Source: Mycoplasma testudinis ATCC 43263
Lineage (GTDB): Bacteria > Bacillota_I > Bacilli_A > Mycoplasmatales > Mycoplasmoidaceae
DNA: 40,602 nucleotides
Assembly (NCBI RefSeq): GCF_000687795.1
Contig: NZ_JHXT01000014.1
Coordinates: forward strand, 1 to 40,602
Direction of reading: 5' to 3'
Within the stretch, counting starts at the first letter, position 1, and each line of letters starts with the position of its first letter. This document shows, piece after piece, positions 19,123-31,043 of the stretch. Below the pieces are notes generated by a model, which saw only the letters and a program-made list of their open reading frames with translations, was not told the DNA's origin and ran no database searches. The position numbers and the translations under genes were made by a program.

Positions 19123-19266
19123 TTTTTGGATATTGCTTGCTATGTACTTTTATTAATTTTTTTTAGGCCTACAATAAATATCGAATTCAAGAAATCATTG
19201 ATACTATCTTAAATTTTTAGAATGCATTTGCTCTCAATCGTTTTTTTGATATCTGTTGCATATCAA
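19123..19266 (+). promoter_or_regulatory. Upstream region of the first glycosidase lipoprotein, with an inverted repeat
   Basis: TTTTTGGATATTG at 19123-19135 also occurs upstream of the paralogous gene, at 24307-24319, preceded in both by TATACC. At 19246-19266 TTGATAT-CTGTTGC-ATATCAA forms a perfect 7-bp inverted repeat, 53 bp before the start. The paralog has a different inverted repeat in a similar place. These are candidate shared promoter and operator elements. Otherwise the 19023-19319 spacer shows no gene. Confidence 0.4.
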
Positions 19267-19319
19267 GCAATCATGACAAAAACATGTAAAGATATTTAAT
19301 TAATAATAAGGAAAAAGAT

Positions 19320-22300
19320 ATGAAAAAATTTAAACGACCCAAATTATTACTTGGAATTTTGGCGGGAGTTATTTTACCGCCAATATCTGCTGTTGCTATC
19401 GCATGTTCACAAGCACAAATCGGTGGTACACAACAAGAACAACAGCCAGGGAGACCACAATCCCCAGGTACGGAGCAACCTGCAAAACAACAGCCCACAG
19501 GTACTGGACCAGTTACTCCAGTAGATCAAGCATCTGTAGTAAAAGCAAATTTTTCTAGTGATAAATCAACTTTAACAATTGGTAATAATCAACTTCAAAG
19601 AGTCTTTTCATTAGCTAATAATAAAGTTGTAACTAAATCTGTTACTAACGATTTAACCGCTAAACCTACAACAATTGAATTTGGAGACAAAACCCAAGAA
19701 TTTCAAATCCATCTTATGGGATCTAATGGTTTTATTAATGCTAATGATTTAACATTAAGTAAAACTCCAGAAATTGTTTCAATCGATAGTGGACTGAAAA
19801 TTGTCTTTAGCTTTAATCCAATAAGCGTTGCTGGAATTCCGTATACAATTACTGAAAATGTTTGAATGACTAACGGTGATAGTTTCATTCGTAAGGACAT
19901 GAATATATCTGTTCCTCAAGATCAAGCTGCAAATGCAAAAATTGATTACATTGATCTTGACGTTTTTGATTTTGGAAAATTATCAACAAATACATACTTG
20001 AATGGTGGGGATCATTGGTCTGTTCCAAAACAAGCAGATAATCCTGATATGAGTAACATGCCTGGCGCATATTTAGAACTAGGGCAACCATTCTATACTA
20101 AAGCCATGTACTTCGGTTCAGAATTCCCAATGACTGAAAACAAAATTGTCCAAGAAAATGGAACTTCCATGGGATTGTCTAGATATTTCTATGGTAAGTC
20201 TTTGGCGCCTGATACACAATTTAATTACAGTCAAGGTAATGACAACAACTTAAATGGCTCAAGAACTACTTGAGCAACAGTCATGGGTGCAGCTCATGAG
20301 GATAATTACAATGTTATTCAACAAGATTTCTTTAAATATATTGAAAGTATTTCAACGAAGGTTCAATTCCGACCGCAATACAACTCTTGATATGACCATA
20401 TGAAGAATATTACCGCTGAAAACATTAAGTCTTCCTTTAACCAAGTAGAACATGGTTTCTCTAATTATGGTGTGGCTCCTTTAAAATCATACGTTATTGA
20501 CGACGGTTGACCAGACTACAATTCATTCTGACAAATTAATAATAAGTTTAATGGAACCTTCGAACCATCTGTTAGTCAAGTCGAAAAACTTGGATCTGAA
20601 TTTGGGTTATGATTAGGACCTCGTGGTGGATATGGAACTGAAGCTCAAATCAGCAGTCACTTACAATCTACTGGTCAAGGAAGCGTTAATGAAAACGATG
20701 GTTCTGGTATTGATGTCTCTGACGGTAACTATTTAAATAAATTAGAAAATGATATTTTCTTAAAATATCAAAAAGAATATGACATCGGGTATTGAAAACT
20801 CGATGGAATGTTACTAAAACCTTCTAACAACGCGAACCATAATCATGTTATTGGTGGTTCAAATATCGAAGGAACAGCCAACGGAATGTATACCGTTTCT
20901 GAAACTTATGAAAGATGAACTGATATTTTCAAAGTTATGCGTCAAGAAAGATCACTTCAAGGTAAGGATTTCTGGATTAATTTAACTTCTTATGTTAATC
21001 CAAGCCCTTGATTGTTACAATGAGTTGATTCAGTTTGGATTCAAACGTCAGCTGATAGTGATTTAACTAATCATGCAGACCCAGGATCTGTAGTTGGTAA
21101 GATTTATGGAAATTCAACAGATCATCAAATGGAAAATGAATTAAATTATCGTGACGAAGCTTTGTACAAATTAGCAGATGTTCGCCAATGACAATTCCCA
21201 TTCAAAAATATGTATGTGCATGATCCTGTTTATGCAAACACAATGTTTAGTGGTAAAGGAAACTATGAAGGTGTCACCCCACACTTTACACCAGCTGAAT
21301 TAAGAACTTATTTATACATGTTAGGAACTCGTGGTAACGCATTCTGAGAATTCTATTACAGCCCTAATTTATTTACTGAAGGGCACTGAATGGTGAATTC
21401 GGAAGCTGTTAACTGAATTCAAAATAATTACAGTATCTTACAAAATTCCCACCGCATTGGGGGTCAACCAATTAATGGTGACGTTTATGGATACTCAGCT
21501 TGAAATGGCGATAATGGCATTGTTTCATTAATTAATCCAAATAACAAAGTACAAACTTATGATTTAACATTTGATAATGCTTTAGGAGTGACTCCTGGCA
21601 CTACTGGTTTATACCGTAAAGTCATTTTAGGAAATGATAGCCATGGTACAAATACACCAATTAATTATGGTCATAAAGAAACAGTAACATTACAACCTAA
21701 CGAAGCTTTGATTTGACAGTTCTCGAAAACTCAAGATATTACACCTCCAACAATTGCAACTACTAAAGTAAATAATAATGGAACTAAAATCCGGGTTCAA
21801 TTTAATGAACGAATAACAAGTACTCCGTTGGCTACTCCAAATGAACAAATTGCTGGTACTGTTGATCCAAATAATTTCACAATAGCAAATAACAAAGTTA
21901 CAAGTGCTAATGTTTTAGATGATTTAAGAACTGTAGAATTGACCTTGCAAACTCCGCTAAAAGATGGTCAAGTGGCGAACTTGAGTGTTAAAAATATCAG
22001 TGATCCTGAAGGTAATAAAATTAGTGATGCATCAACATCTGTTACAAGTTACAACAATGATGTTATTAATGCAATGGGCGATACATCAACAGTTGCAGAT
22101 GCTTCCAAAGTTAGTGCTACAACAATGTCTGATGGTTCAAAAGCGTTGCAACTAACTAACACTGGTGTTGATTCTAAAGATTCTCATGGTGTCACCGGAA
22201 ATAAAGCATTCTCAATATACTTTAGTTTACAAACCAAAAGTTCAAACGCTTTATTGTTAAACCAAGGAGATCAATATAGTGTGAAAATCAACAGTGCTGG

Positions 22301-23147
22301 TCAATTAGCATTCACTGTTGGAAATCAAACCGTTACTTCTGAATCTGTGGTTAATGATGATAATTTACATAACATCGTTTTAGTCCGTGAAAATAATGGA
22401 GCTGTAAGAATTTATGTTAATGGTCAAGTAGATGCTACGGGTTACAACAAAGATGGTGGAATTGCTAATATTCAATCAATGCCAATAACACTAGGATCAA
22501 GTACATTTAATGGAAAAGTTGGTAGGTTAACCGTAGTTGATCACAGCATTCCATATAATGAAGCAGCTGAATTAAATAACGCTACAGTTCATGATTTAGC
22601 AGCGGGATTAACTCCTATTGCTGCATTTACATCCAACAATCAACCTGCTCCTGTTAATGAAGCACGACCTTTATCTCTCATGACTGATGGAAACGATGAT
22701 ACAGATAATTCTTATGGAGAATTTGGTTCTGACAACATTCATCAATCTGAATACGTACAAATTGATTTAGGTCATGAAACCGATATTTCAAACATTCATA
22801 TGGTTCGATACTATAAAGATAATCGTACTTATGATGCAACTGTTGTTGCTACATCTGACAATGCTGACTTTAGTAATCCTACAATCTTCTACAACTCAGA
22901 TACTAACAACGTTCATGGTTTAGGTAAAGGAACTGATGATAAATACGCTGAAACTCCAGATGGCAGAACATTTAACCCAGAAAACGGTGCTAAAAGTGTT
23001 AAAGCCCGATATGTTCGAGTTTATATGTATGGCCGCACTGATGGGGCCGGTAATACCAACCACATCGTAACATTGAATGTTAACGGATCGGTAATATCTC
23101 CTGATTATAATCAACAAATTGTTACACGATTGCAAACTGCTAACTAA
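19320..23147 (+). CDS. Large surface lipoprotein with a GH36-like glycosidase domain (paralog 1)
   Basis: The 1,275-residue protein starts at ATG 19320 behind AAGGAAAAAG. The lipobox places the acylated Cys at position 29 (VAIAC). Domains, approximate: Pro/Gln-rich linker 30-65; N-terminal beta domain 65-290; TIM barrel about 300-720 with YVIDDGW (Asp394-Asp395), GLWLGPRGGYGT and YWKLDGM, where Asp495 fits the GH36/clan GH-D nucleophile; SbsA-type Ig-like domain about 815-920; LamG-like fold about 960-1085; and an F5/8C (discoidin)-like domain about 1090-1265 with SEYVQIDLG. It probably releases alpha-linked galactose or N-acetylgalactosamine from host glycans at the cell surface; the substrate is inferred. 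Many UGA Trp codons occur, and no other stop interrupts. A close paralog follows at 24409. Confidence 0.82.
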
Positions 23148-23192
23148 TTGAAATATTTAGTTTCAAAAAAATTAAATAATAGGATAGTTCAA

Positions 23193-23230
23193 AATAGTTC
23201 GCCATTTTAATAATGGCGGCTATTTTTTTT
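23193..23230 (+). terminator. Rho-independent terminator of glycosidase lipoprotein 1
   Basis: AATAG and GCCATT pair with AATGGC and CTATT around a TTAAT loop, followed by a long T run. It lies 46 bp after the stop codon. Confidence 0.85.
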
Positions 23231-23325
23231 TTAAGTATTATTAGGCTCTATAAAGTGTTAAAAATGATTGTCATTGTTATGACATTTTTATTTTGCTATC
23301 AGACATATGTAAGGAGATAAAAATA

Positions 23326-23990
23326 GTGACCAAAAAAGCGAGTATGAAAAAAAATAAATAGTATTGTTAATTCTGGAGGAATTGTAAATCTTGACGGAAC
23401 AATCACTGATAAAGATGGAAAAAATTACGGGATTAACAAAAAGGGCGATTTAGTAGAAATAAAAGAAAATGAGGCTGGTGGATTGTTTATTGCTGGACTA
23501 GTCCTAGCTTCAATCGTAGTCATTGCTATCATCATTTATGCTTTTGTTCGTTGTATTAAAATTGCTTTAGAGCATAAAGCTAGTATGCGCCCATTGAATA
23601 ATCAAGTTTTATCTAAAATTTTGATCTTCAAAAAGAATGCAATAAATAGCATCGTGATTTATTTTATTACCCTTTTGCTTTTTGTTCTTTTTTTTGATTG
23701 TGCTTTTTGTAATTCCTAACTTTGAAATTTTAGACACAATAATTAATACGATTTTAATTGCAGTTTTCTTGATTTTATTTTTGATCTTTTTTCTGACTCT
23801 AGCAATTTTATTATTTGTTGGCTATGCAAAATGACGTGATTATATTTGCTATTTTCCAAAAGCTGGCTGATGGCCTTTACTTACTTTAATAGGTGTTTTA
23901 TCTATTTTCGCTTTATCAGTGATAGTACCTTTTCTTTTAGTTAAGGAAATTAATAATATTAAATTCGATGTAAGTCAAAAAACGTTATAA
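23326..23990 (+). pseudogene. Membrane-protein gene broken by two homopolymer frameshifts (possible phase-variable gene)
   Basis: A GTG at 23326 behind AAGGAG opens a frame that fails after 11 codons, just past an A8 run (23347-23354). With seven A the frame joins the following one, SIVNSGGIVNLDGTITDKDG, which then has a membrane segment (FIAGLVLASIVVIAIIIYAF). That frame fails after a T8 run (23688-23695). With seven T it would continue as IVLFVIPNFEILDTIINTIL and further segments to TAA at 23990. Corrected, it encodes about 220 residues with roughly four to five membrane segments and UGA Trp codons in the last part. I recognise no family. The two events could be decay, sequencing error or contingency switching. 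It sits between two lipoprotein paralogs. Confidence 0.65.
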
Positions 23991-24306
23991 ATTGATGACC
24001 ATTTGTCTTTACCATTAGATGGATGATCTTATTGCCATAAAATATATTTTTTAGCATTTAATTTTATTGATTGAAAAAATTAAGATTTGGAATTTTAGTA
24101 ATTTTCGTTATTACTTTCCTTATTTTTTAAATTCGTTTTAATCGTGAAAACGTTTACTTTAAGTACTTTATTTGTTAACAGATATTTGCCCTTAGATAAA
24201 GCATAGTTTTGTATATCTGTTTTTGTTTTCCATATAATTAGGTTATATTCAAAATAGTTTAGAAAATTATTAACAAGATTTATCGTGCGTTGTTTTTCTT
24301 TATACC
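23991..24306. other. Spacer without a recognised gene
   Basis: AT-rich DNA with no ribosome-binding site or frame of note on either strand. It separates the broken membrane-protein gene from the regulatory region of the second lipoprotein. Confidence 0.4.
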
Positions 24307-24344
24307 TTTTTGGATATTGATTGTCTAGAAATAAGTTTAGACAA
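24307..24344 (+). promoter_or_regulatory. Upstream region of the second glycosidase lipoprotein, with an inverted repeat
   Basis: TTTTTGGATATTG at 24307-24319 matches the region before paralog 1. TTGTCTA at 24321-24327 is a perfect inverse of TAGACAA at 24338-24344, with a 10-base spacer, 64 bp before the start. It may be an operator. The sequence differs from that of paralog 1, so the two genes might answer to different signals. Confidence 0.4.
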
Positions 24345-24408
24345 AATTATAAAAACCAACTGAGTATGACTTACGAATTTATATAAATTAAATAAGGAAT
24401 ATAAATAA

Positions 24409-27400
24409 ATGAAAAAATTCAAACGCCCTAAGTTGTTGTTAGGAATTCTGGCGGGAGTTATTGTTCCACCAATTTCTGCAATTGCTATTGCGTGTTCGCA
24501 AGCCGCAGTTAATCCGAATGGAAACAACTCTATGCAAGAACCTACCCAACCTGGAAATACCCCACCTGGAAATACACCAATAGATCAAGCAACAAAAGTT
24601 AAAGCGACATTTTCTGAAGATAAATCAACCCTGACCCTTGGAAACAATCAACTACAGCGAGTTTTCTCACTGATAAATAATAAAGTTGTAACTAAATCTG
24701 TAACTAACCACTTAACATCAACACCCACCACATTCGAATTTGGAAATCAGACACAAGAATTTTCAATTCATTTGATGGGTGGTTTTAATTCTTCCTTAAG
24801 TTTTATTGACTCCAATAGTTTAACTTTAAGTAAGGAACCTGAAATAACTCAAACAGATAACGGAGTGAAGATTACTTTTAGTTTTAATCCAGTTAATGCT
24901 TTAGGTGTTCCATATACCATTCAAGAAAATGTTTGAATTGATGATGGTGACAGTTTTATTCGCAAAGATTTGACCATTACTGTTCCTACAGAAATGGCCG
25001 CCAACGCTAAAATTGATTATATTGATTTAGATATATATGATTTTGGTAAATTAGGAAATACTTATAATATTATTACTGGCCAAGGCGGAGACCATTGGTC
25101 AATTCCAAAACAAAACGATAATCCTGATATGGCAAATATGAAAGGCCAATACCTAGAGTTGGGTCAGCCTTTCTATGCTAAAGCGATGTATTTTGGATCT
25201 GAATTTCCGATGACTGAAAATAAGATTCTTAACAACAATGGTGATTCCATTGGGGTTAATCGCTACTTCTATGGTAAATCATTAGCGGCAGATCCTGATT
25301 TTAACTATAACGATAACAACCAAACAGGGACGCGTAAGACGTGAGCTACTGTAATGGGAGCAGCTACTGCAGATAATTACAAAGTTATCCAGCAAGATTT
25401 TTATAAATACATTCGTAGTATTTCAACTAAAGTTGATTTCCGTGCTCAGTTTAATTCTTGATATGACAATATGAAGAATATTACACCTGCAAACATTAAA
25501 GAATCATTCAATGAAGTTGAACACGGTTTTAGTAACTATGGTGTTAGGCCATTAGACTCTTATGTTATTGATGATGGATGAACTGATTACAATACATTCT
25601 GAGGTATCAACGATAAGTTTAATCACACTTTTGAACCTTCTTCAACTCAAGTAAAAGCTCTAGGTTCTAACTTTGGATTGTGGTTGGGCCCTCGTGGTGG
25701 ATATGGTACAGAAAGCCAAATAGCAAGAGCTATTGCTAATCTAGGTGAAGGTTCAGTTAACGGTCAGTCAGGTAATGATATAGACGTTTCTGATGGTCGA
25801 TATTTAAATAAACTTGAGTCTGACATCTTCTTAAAATATCAAAAAGATTATGGAATTAATTACTGAAAACTTGATGGGATGCTTTTAAATCCTTCAACGG
25901 CTACAGACCACCATCATGTTGTTGGTGGTTCAAACATTGAAGGAACTGCTAGTGGTTTCTATACTATTTCTGAAACCTATGAAAGATGAACTGATATTTT
26001 TGAAAAAATGCGACAAGACAATCCTAAGGTTTGAATTAATTTAACTTCTTATGCTAATCCTAGCCCTTGGTTATTACGTTGGGTGGATTCGGTTTGAATT
26101 CAAAATTCTGGAGATAGTGATTTAACTGATCATGCTTATCCAAGTTCAGTGGTAGCCCAAAATAATGGATCAACTACTGCTAACCAAATGGAAATGGAAT
26201 TAAATTACCGTGATCAGTCCTACTTCAATTTTGTGGAACAACGACAATGGCAACTTCCATTACAAAACTTCTATAACCATGATCCAGTATATGCCAAAAC
26301 AATGTTTGCGTCTAAAGGGAAGTATCAAAACGTTCAACCAAATTATTCGCCAGCTGAATTGCGTACTTACTTGTACATGTTAGGAACAAGAGGTAATGCT
26401 TTCTGAGAATTCTATTATAGTCCATCTCTGTTTACTGAAGGACACTGAATGGTAAATGCAGAAGCAGTAAATTGAATCGAGGATAATTATTCAATTTTAA
26501 GTAATTCACACCGAATTGGTGGTCAACCTATTAATGGTGATGTTTATGGATATTCGGCTTGAAGTGGTGATAATGGGGTTATATCATTAATTAATCCAAA
26601 TAATGTTCAACAAACATATGATTTAAAATTTGACGATGTTTTAGGTTTAACTCCAGGGACTACAGGATTATATAGAACTGTTATTTTAGGTAGTGATAGT
26701 CATGTAAGCCAAAATCCAGTTTCTTATGGTGCAGATGAAAAAGTCACTTTAAATCCAGGTGAATCATTAATCTGACAATTCTCCAAAACCCAAGATAAAA
26801 CAGCTCCAACAGTGACGAGTGCTAAAACAAATAATAACGGAACTAAAATTCGGGTCCAATTCAGTGAAAGAATTAAAATTGATAATTCTAGTTCAACTGT
26901 TCTACTAGTTGCTGGATCGCTTAATCCATCAGACTTTACAATCGCTGGGAACAGTGTTACAAGTGCAAACTTGCTAGATGACTTAAGAACTGTCGAATTA
27001 ACTTTGGGTTCTTCTTTAAGTGATGGCCAATCTATTAATTTAGGAATTAAAGGTGTTTCTGATTCGCAAGGGAATGTTATTGGAGATTTACAGCTACCTG
27101 TAACAAGTTATTTTAATGATGTAATTAATGCTTTAGGATCAACTCAAACAGTTAATGCGGTTTCAGGAATAACTGATACTACAATGACTGATGGAAGTAG
27201 TGGTTTGCAATTAGCAAATGTAGCTACCACAGCTAAAGATTCCCACAGTGTTTCTGGTTCTAGAGCATTCTCAATTTACTTTGACTTGGAAACCACAAGT
27301 AAAAATACAACATTGTTAAACCAAGATAATCAATACAATGTAAAAATTGATGACGCTGGAAAATTAGTATTTACTGTTGGCAACCAAACAATAACATCAA

Positions 27401-28227
27401 GTACTGTAGTAAACGATAATACTCAACGAAAGTTTGTTTTAGTTCGGGAAAATAACGGCTTAGTTCGAATTTATGTCAATGGAACAATTGATGCATCCGG
27501 ATTTGATCAAGCATCCGGAATTGTTAACTTAACACCTGGGTCAATTACTTTAGGGTCTAGTACATTCTCAGGTAAAGTTGGTGGATTAACAATTGTTAAC
27601 CACAGTATTCCATTTGATCAAGTTGCGGCTATGAGTTTAACCGGAACTCGTGATTTAGCTGCAGGATTGACTCCAACAGCAGTAGTTAGATCAACAGGTG
27701 CTGCTGCACACGTTAACCCAGACCGCCCGTTGAATTTAATCACTGACGGAAACAATGATACTGATAATTCATATGGTGAATTTGGTACTGATGGAACAAG
27801 ACAATCGGAATATGTTCAAATTGACTTAGGCCAAGAAACTGATGTTTCAAATATTCATATGGTTCGTTATTACAAAGATGGTCGCACTTATGATGCCACT
27901 GTAGTTGCAACATCTGACAGTGCTGATTTTAGTAGCCCTACAATCTTCTATAATTCAGATACCAATAACGTTCATGGATTTAACCCAGGAACAAACCCTG
28001 AATACGCTGAAACATCGAGCGGAATGACTTGAAATGCACCAGGCGACAAGGCAGTTCGTGCAAGATACGTTCGTGTTTATATGTACGGAGTTAAATCACT
28101 TCCAAATGGTGGATCTCCGGGTACCACAAACCACATTGTAACTTTAAATGTAAACGGAGTTCCAGTAAAATCATCAACAGATTATAACGCTCAAATAGTC
28201 TCACGTCTTACACCGCAAAACGCTTAA
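24409..28227 (+). CDS. Large surface lipoprotein with a GH36-like glycosidase domain (paralog 2)
   Basis: The 1,272-residue protein has the same architecture as the gene at 19320 and is similar along its full length. The signal peptide is nearly identical (MKKFKRPKLLLGILAGVI), with acylated Cys29. The glycosidase motifs are YVIDDGW with Asp388-Asp389, GLWLGPRGGYGT, and YWKLDGM with the candidate nucleophile Asp489. The Ig-like, LamG-like and F5/8C-like C-terminal domains follow in the same order; SEYVQIDLGQET marks the last. Differences cluster in the linker after Cys29 and in loops, as expected for duplicated enzymes that are diverging in exposed parts. Ribosome-binding site AAGGAA; start ATG 24409. 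Its predicted product sits on the outer membrane face next to that of paralog 1. Confidence 0.82.
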
Positions 28228-28301
28228 TCTTGTTTAATTCTAATTAGTTAGCAAGCATTTTAAAGGCGATTAAGACAACTGAATCAATATACAAGCATAA
28301 T

Positions 28302-28334
28302 AAAAATCCTTAGTTTGTTCGGCTAAGGATTTTT
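28302..28334. terminator. Bidirectional terminator between converging lipoprotein genes
   Basis: AAAAATCCTTAG pairs with CTAAGGATTTTT around a 9-base loop, with an A run on the left and a T run on the right. It lies between the stop of the + strand gene (28227) and that of the - strand gene (28362), so it can end both transcripts. Confidence 0.85.
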
Positions 28335-28361
28335 TCTGCTTTTATTGTTTATCTTTGTAGT

Positions 28362-30698
28362 TTACGAAAGTGAATAGATTCAGTGCAAGTTAACAATTCC
28401 ATAACCTGGATCATCCGGATTATCTGCATGGTCTGATTGAGATTGAATTAAATTAGGGTCGTAAGTTTTGTTTTTAATAGCGTCGTGATTAGTATCTGAT
28501 GCACTCATATAAAATGCTTCATTGTATGTTACATATACGCCATCCGCTTGGACTGTAACTGTTAAACCAACACCTTTATATGAACCGTCATCTAAAATTC
28601 AGGCATAGATTTTATTATCTGTTTGGCCTCCATTAGCCGCAAAAAAGTTAACAAGACCATCGTCATAAGATTTTGATACTCCGTTATTCATAAATTGACC
28701 AACGGTTGTTGCGCTGAATGCAGATTTTTCAAAAATAGATACGAGATTGGAATTATTGATTTCTAAACCATTAGCTGTTTTACCATCAGTTAAACTTATT
28801 AATTTGGTTGGTAGATCAAAAGCAATTGGTCCATTTGTTTGGGAAGTAAACACAGTTGAACCCAATCCCGTTAACTTAATGGTTTTTCCATTATAAGTAC
28901 TGTTCACTGATCCTGTTTGATCCACATGAACATTATCTTTATTGCTAATAACAAAATTGAAAGTGATTGTTCCATTTTCTTTGTCTGCATGAATCTTTTC
29001 AAAACTAAGTTTATAACCTGAAGCAGTTAGATTTTTAGGTAAGGCAGACAGTTGGTGATCCTGTGGTAAATACTGATTAATAGTACTAACATCAGTAGCG
29101 TTTTTGATTGTAGATTCTACTACATTTACATTATCAGTTACAGTTTGTGGAACCTTTATTGTTGTCGTATTTTGGAAATTAGAGTAATAAAGTTTAATTG
29201 CATTTGCTTCTTGTTGTTCATTAGTTGTAGGTTGAGTTGGAGCAATTGCTGGTGTTTGGTTTTTAATTTCATAATTCCATGTAAGGTTTTGAATTCCATA
29301 ACCAAACGTATCCATACTTGTCGCATATCCAGGATCGCTAAATCCTGAATGTAAAACGTCACTTGTTGTCGGATAAGTTTTAGTTGCTATCTGTTCTTTA
29401 GTTGCGGCGTTTTGATTGATATAGAATGCTTCATCTAGTTCAACGTATACACCATTATCATCAACAGTTACAGTTAGTCCTACTCCCTTTCAATAATCTC
29501 CATTTAAAACAAACGCATAAATCTTATTTGAACTTAATCCATCTTCGCCTTGAGCATAGAATTTAATTAATGAACTGTCATAAGCGATTGGATTTTCAGC
29601 TGATGTACCATCAAAAGATTTTCCAAAAGTTTGAGCACTAAATGTTGAGTTTTTCAAAATTTCGGAAAGATTTGAACTATTGATTGATAGACCTTGATAT
29701 TGACCGTTCACTAACGGAATCAAAGTTGCTTTAGCAACAGATTGTTCTGCACTAGCTGGAGGAGTGATTGTGTGAACTTCACTACTAACATTTGCAGGGG
29801 CTTGATCAAATCCAGCTAAAGTAAATTGTTTTCCAATATAGTCAGAATTATTCTTTCCTGTATTATCAACAATTTGATTAGAACTATTTTTTAATCATAA
29901 TACGACAATAACATGCCCGGCTGGACTATCTTGAATAGAATTAACAACCAATTGGTAGTTATTGTCGTTTAGATTGTTAGGTAAGGAATTAATTTGATTA
30001 TCAGCGGGTAAGTATTTTTGTAAAACATTGATTAGTTCAGTCGTGTTAGCTGTGGCATTTATTTGGTCAACTGCAAGTGCGGCATCTTTGTTTGCATTAG
30101 TTTGAATGTTTATTTGCCCTGAAGGTAAACTTGCATAATAATCACTTATTATTTTTTCTTGTTGTTCTTGAGGTGTTGGTGTAACATTATTCTTTTTAAA
30201 CCCAGTAAGTTTTAAAGTTACACCTGCATCAGATTCTTTTGTTGTCGTTTTTCCATCTGGCAAGTAAAAGTTTGTCCCACTTACTACTGTTATGCGAATA
30301 TTTATAATTCCGTTATCATCGTCATTATTAACATCTGCAATCTTAATTTCAAAACTGTTTTCTGCTTGTTTTAGTTTAGTAATTTGTGAATCTTTATTTA
30401 ATAATGCGTTTATGGCATCCAAACTTGTTAAGGTTTTACCAACTTCGCTAGGTAATTTTTGATCTTGATTTACGGTTGCTTTAGTAGCATCATTTTGTGT
30501 TATTTGAGAATAAAAAGAGATGACATCGTTGGTTTGCTGTTGATTTTCGTTTGTTTTATCTGATGTTGGTTGTTTGCTGTTCAATGGTCCTTGATCAACG
30601 TTCTGAGCAGACGAACATGCCGCAGCTGTTGCTATCACAATTGGCAAAGCTAATCCTAGGGTTGATTTTCATCATCATTTTCTTTTTACTGATTTTAT
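28362..30698 (-). CDS. Modular surface lipoprotein with Lipoprotein_17-like repeats and an apparent AUA start
   Basis: The frame runs from about 30698 to TAA at 28362-28364 (about 778 residues) without a stop other than UGA. The signal peptide (KSTLGLALPIVIATAAAC) ends at acylated Cys28 and contains three consecutive UGA Trp codons. Upstream no ATG, GTG or TTG in this frame fits; AAGGA at 30705-30709 stands 6 bp before an ATA at 30696-30698, exactly where the start should be. Either AUA starts translation or the gene is weakened by an ATG-to-ATA change. The mature part alternates two modules: A (YYSNF... YLPQDHQL... LPKNL type), resembling the mycoplasma Lipoprotein_17 domain, near residues 50-150, 185-275 and 475-560; and B (INNSNL... 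DNKIYAW... GVGLTVTV) near 325-420 and 620-740. It is probably a variable surface antigen. Confidence 0.78.
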
Positions 30699-30789
30699 AA
30701 ATATTCCTTAATATTTTTTGTAGATTAAAAATTTTCAGATTGTTTCTGAAGATCTTTCTCACTATTCTTTTTCAGTTGATATGTCTTAA

Positions 30790-30818
30790 ATGCTAATATG
30801 TTGATTTTTATTTGTCAA
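30790..30818 (-). promoter_or_regulatory. Probable promoter of the - strand lipoprotein gene
   Basis: Read leftward, TTGACA (30818-30813) is followed after exactly 17 bases by TAGCAT (30795-30790). This gives a consensus -35 and a 4/6 -10, about 90 bp before the start. Confidence 0.45.
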
Positions 30819-30973
30819 ATGTATAACTGCAAAAAATAACGAAATAGTCAAAGTTGAATTAGATGTTTTTTCGAGTTAATTAATCGTTTTTGTTTATCCA
30901 AAATTTTAGATTTAGTATATTTTAATATCATCAAACTCATTCATACGTAAGAAATCTAAGCGGTATGACTCTA

Positions 30974-30996
30974 TATAAAGTTGATTTGACTTTATA
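30974..30996. repeat. TATAAAGT/ACTTTATA inverted repeat
   Basis: TATAAAGT-TGATTTG-ACTTTATA is a perfect 8-bp inverted repeat with a 7-base spacer. Its right arm overlaps a TATAAT on the + strand (30993-30998), yet no + strand gene follows. It may be a leftover promoter or operator of a lost gene, in a 450-bp stretch (30699-31152) that holds no intact gene. Confidence 0.4.
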
Positions 30997-31043
30997 ATAG
31001 AACCAAAACAAAAAGAAACATTTTAGAAAAGTAATACTATAGA

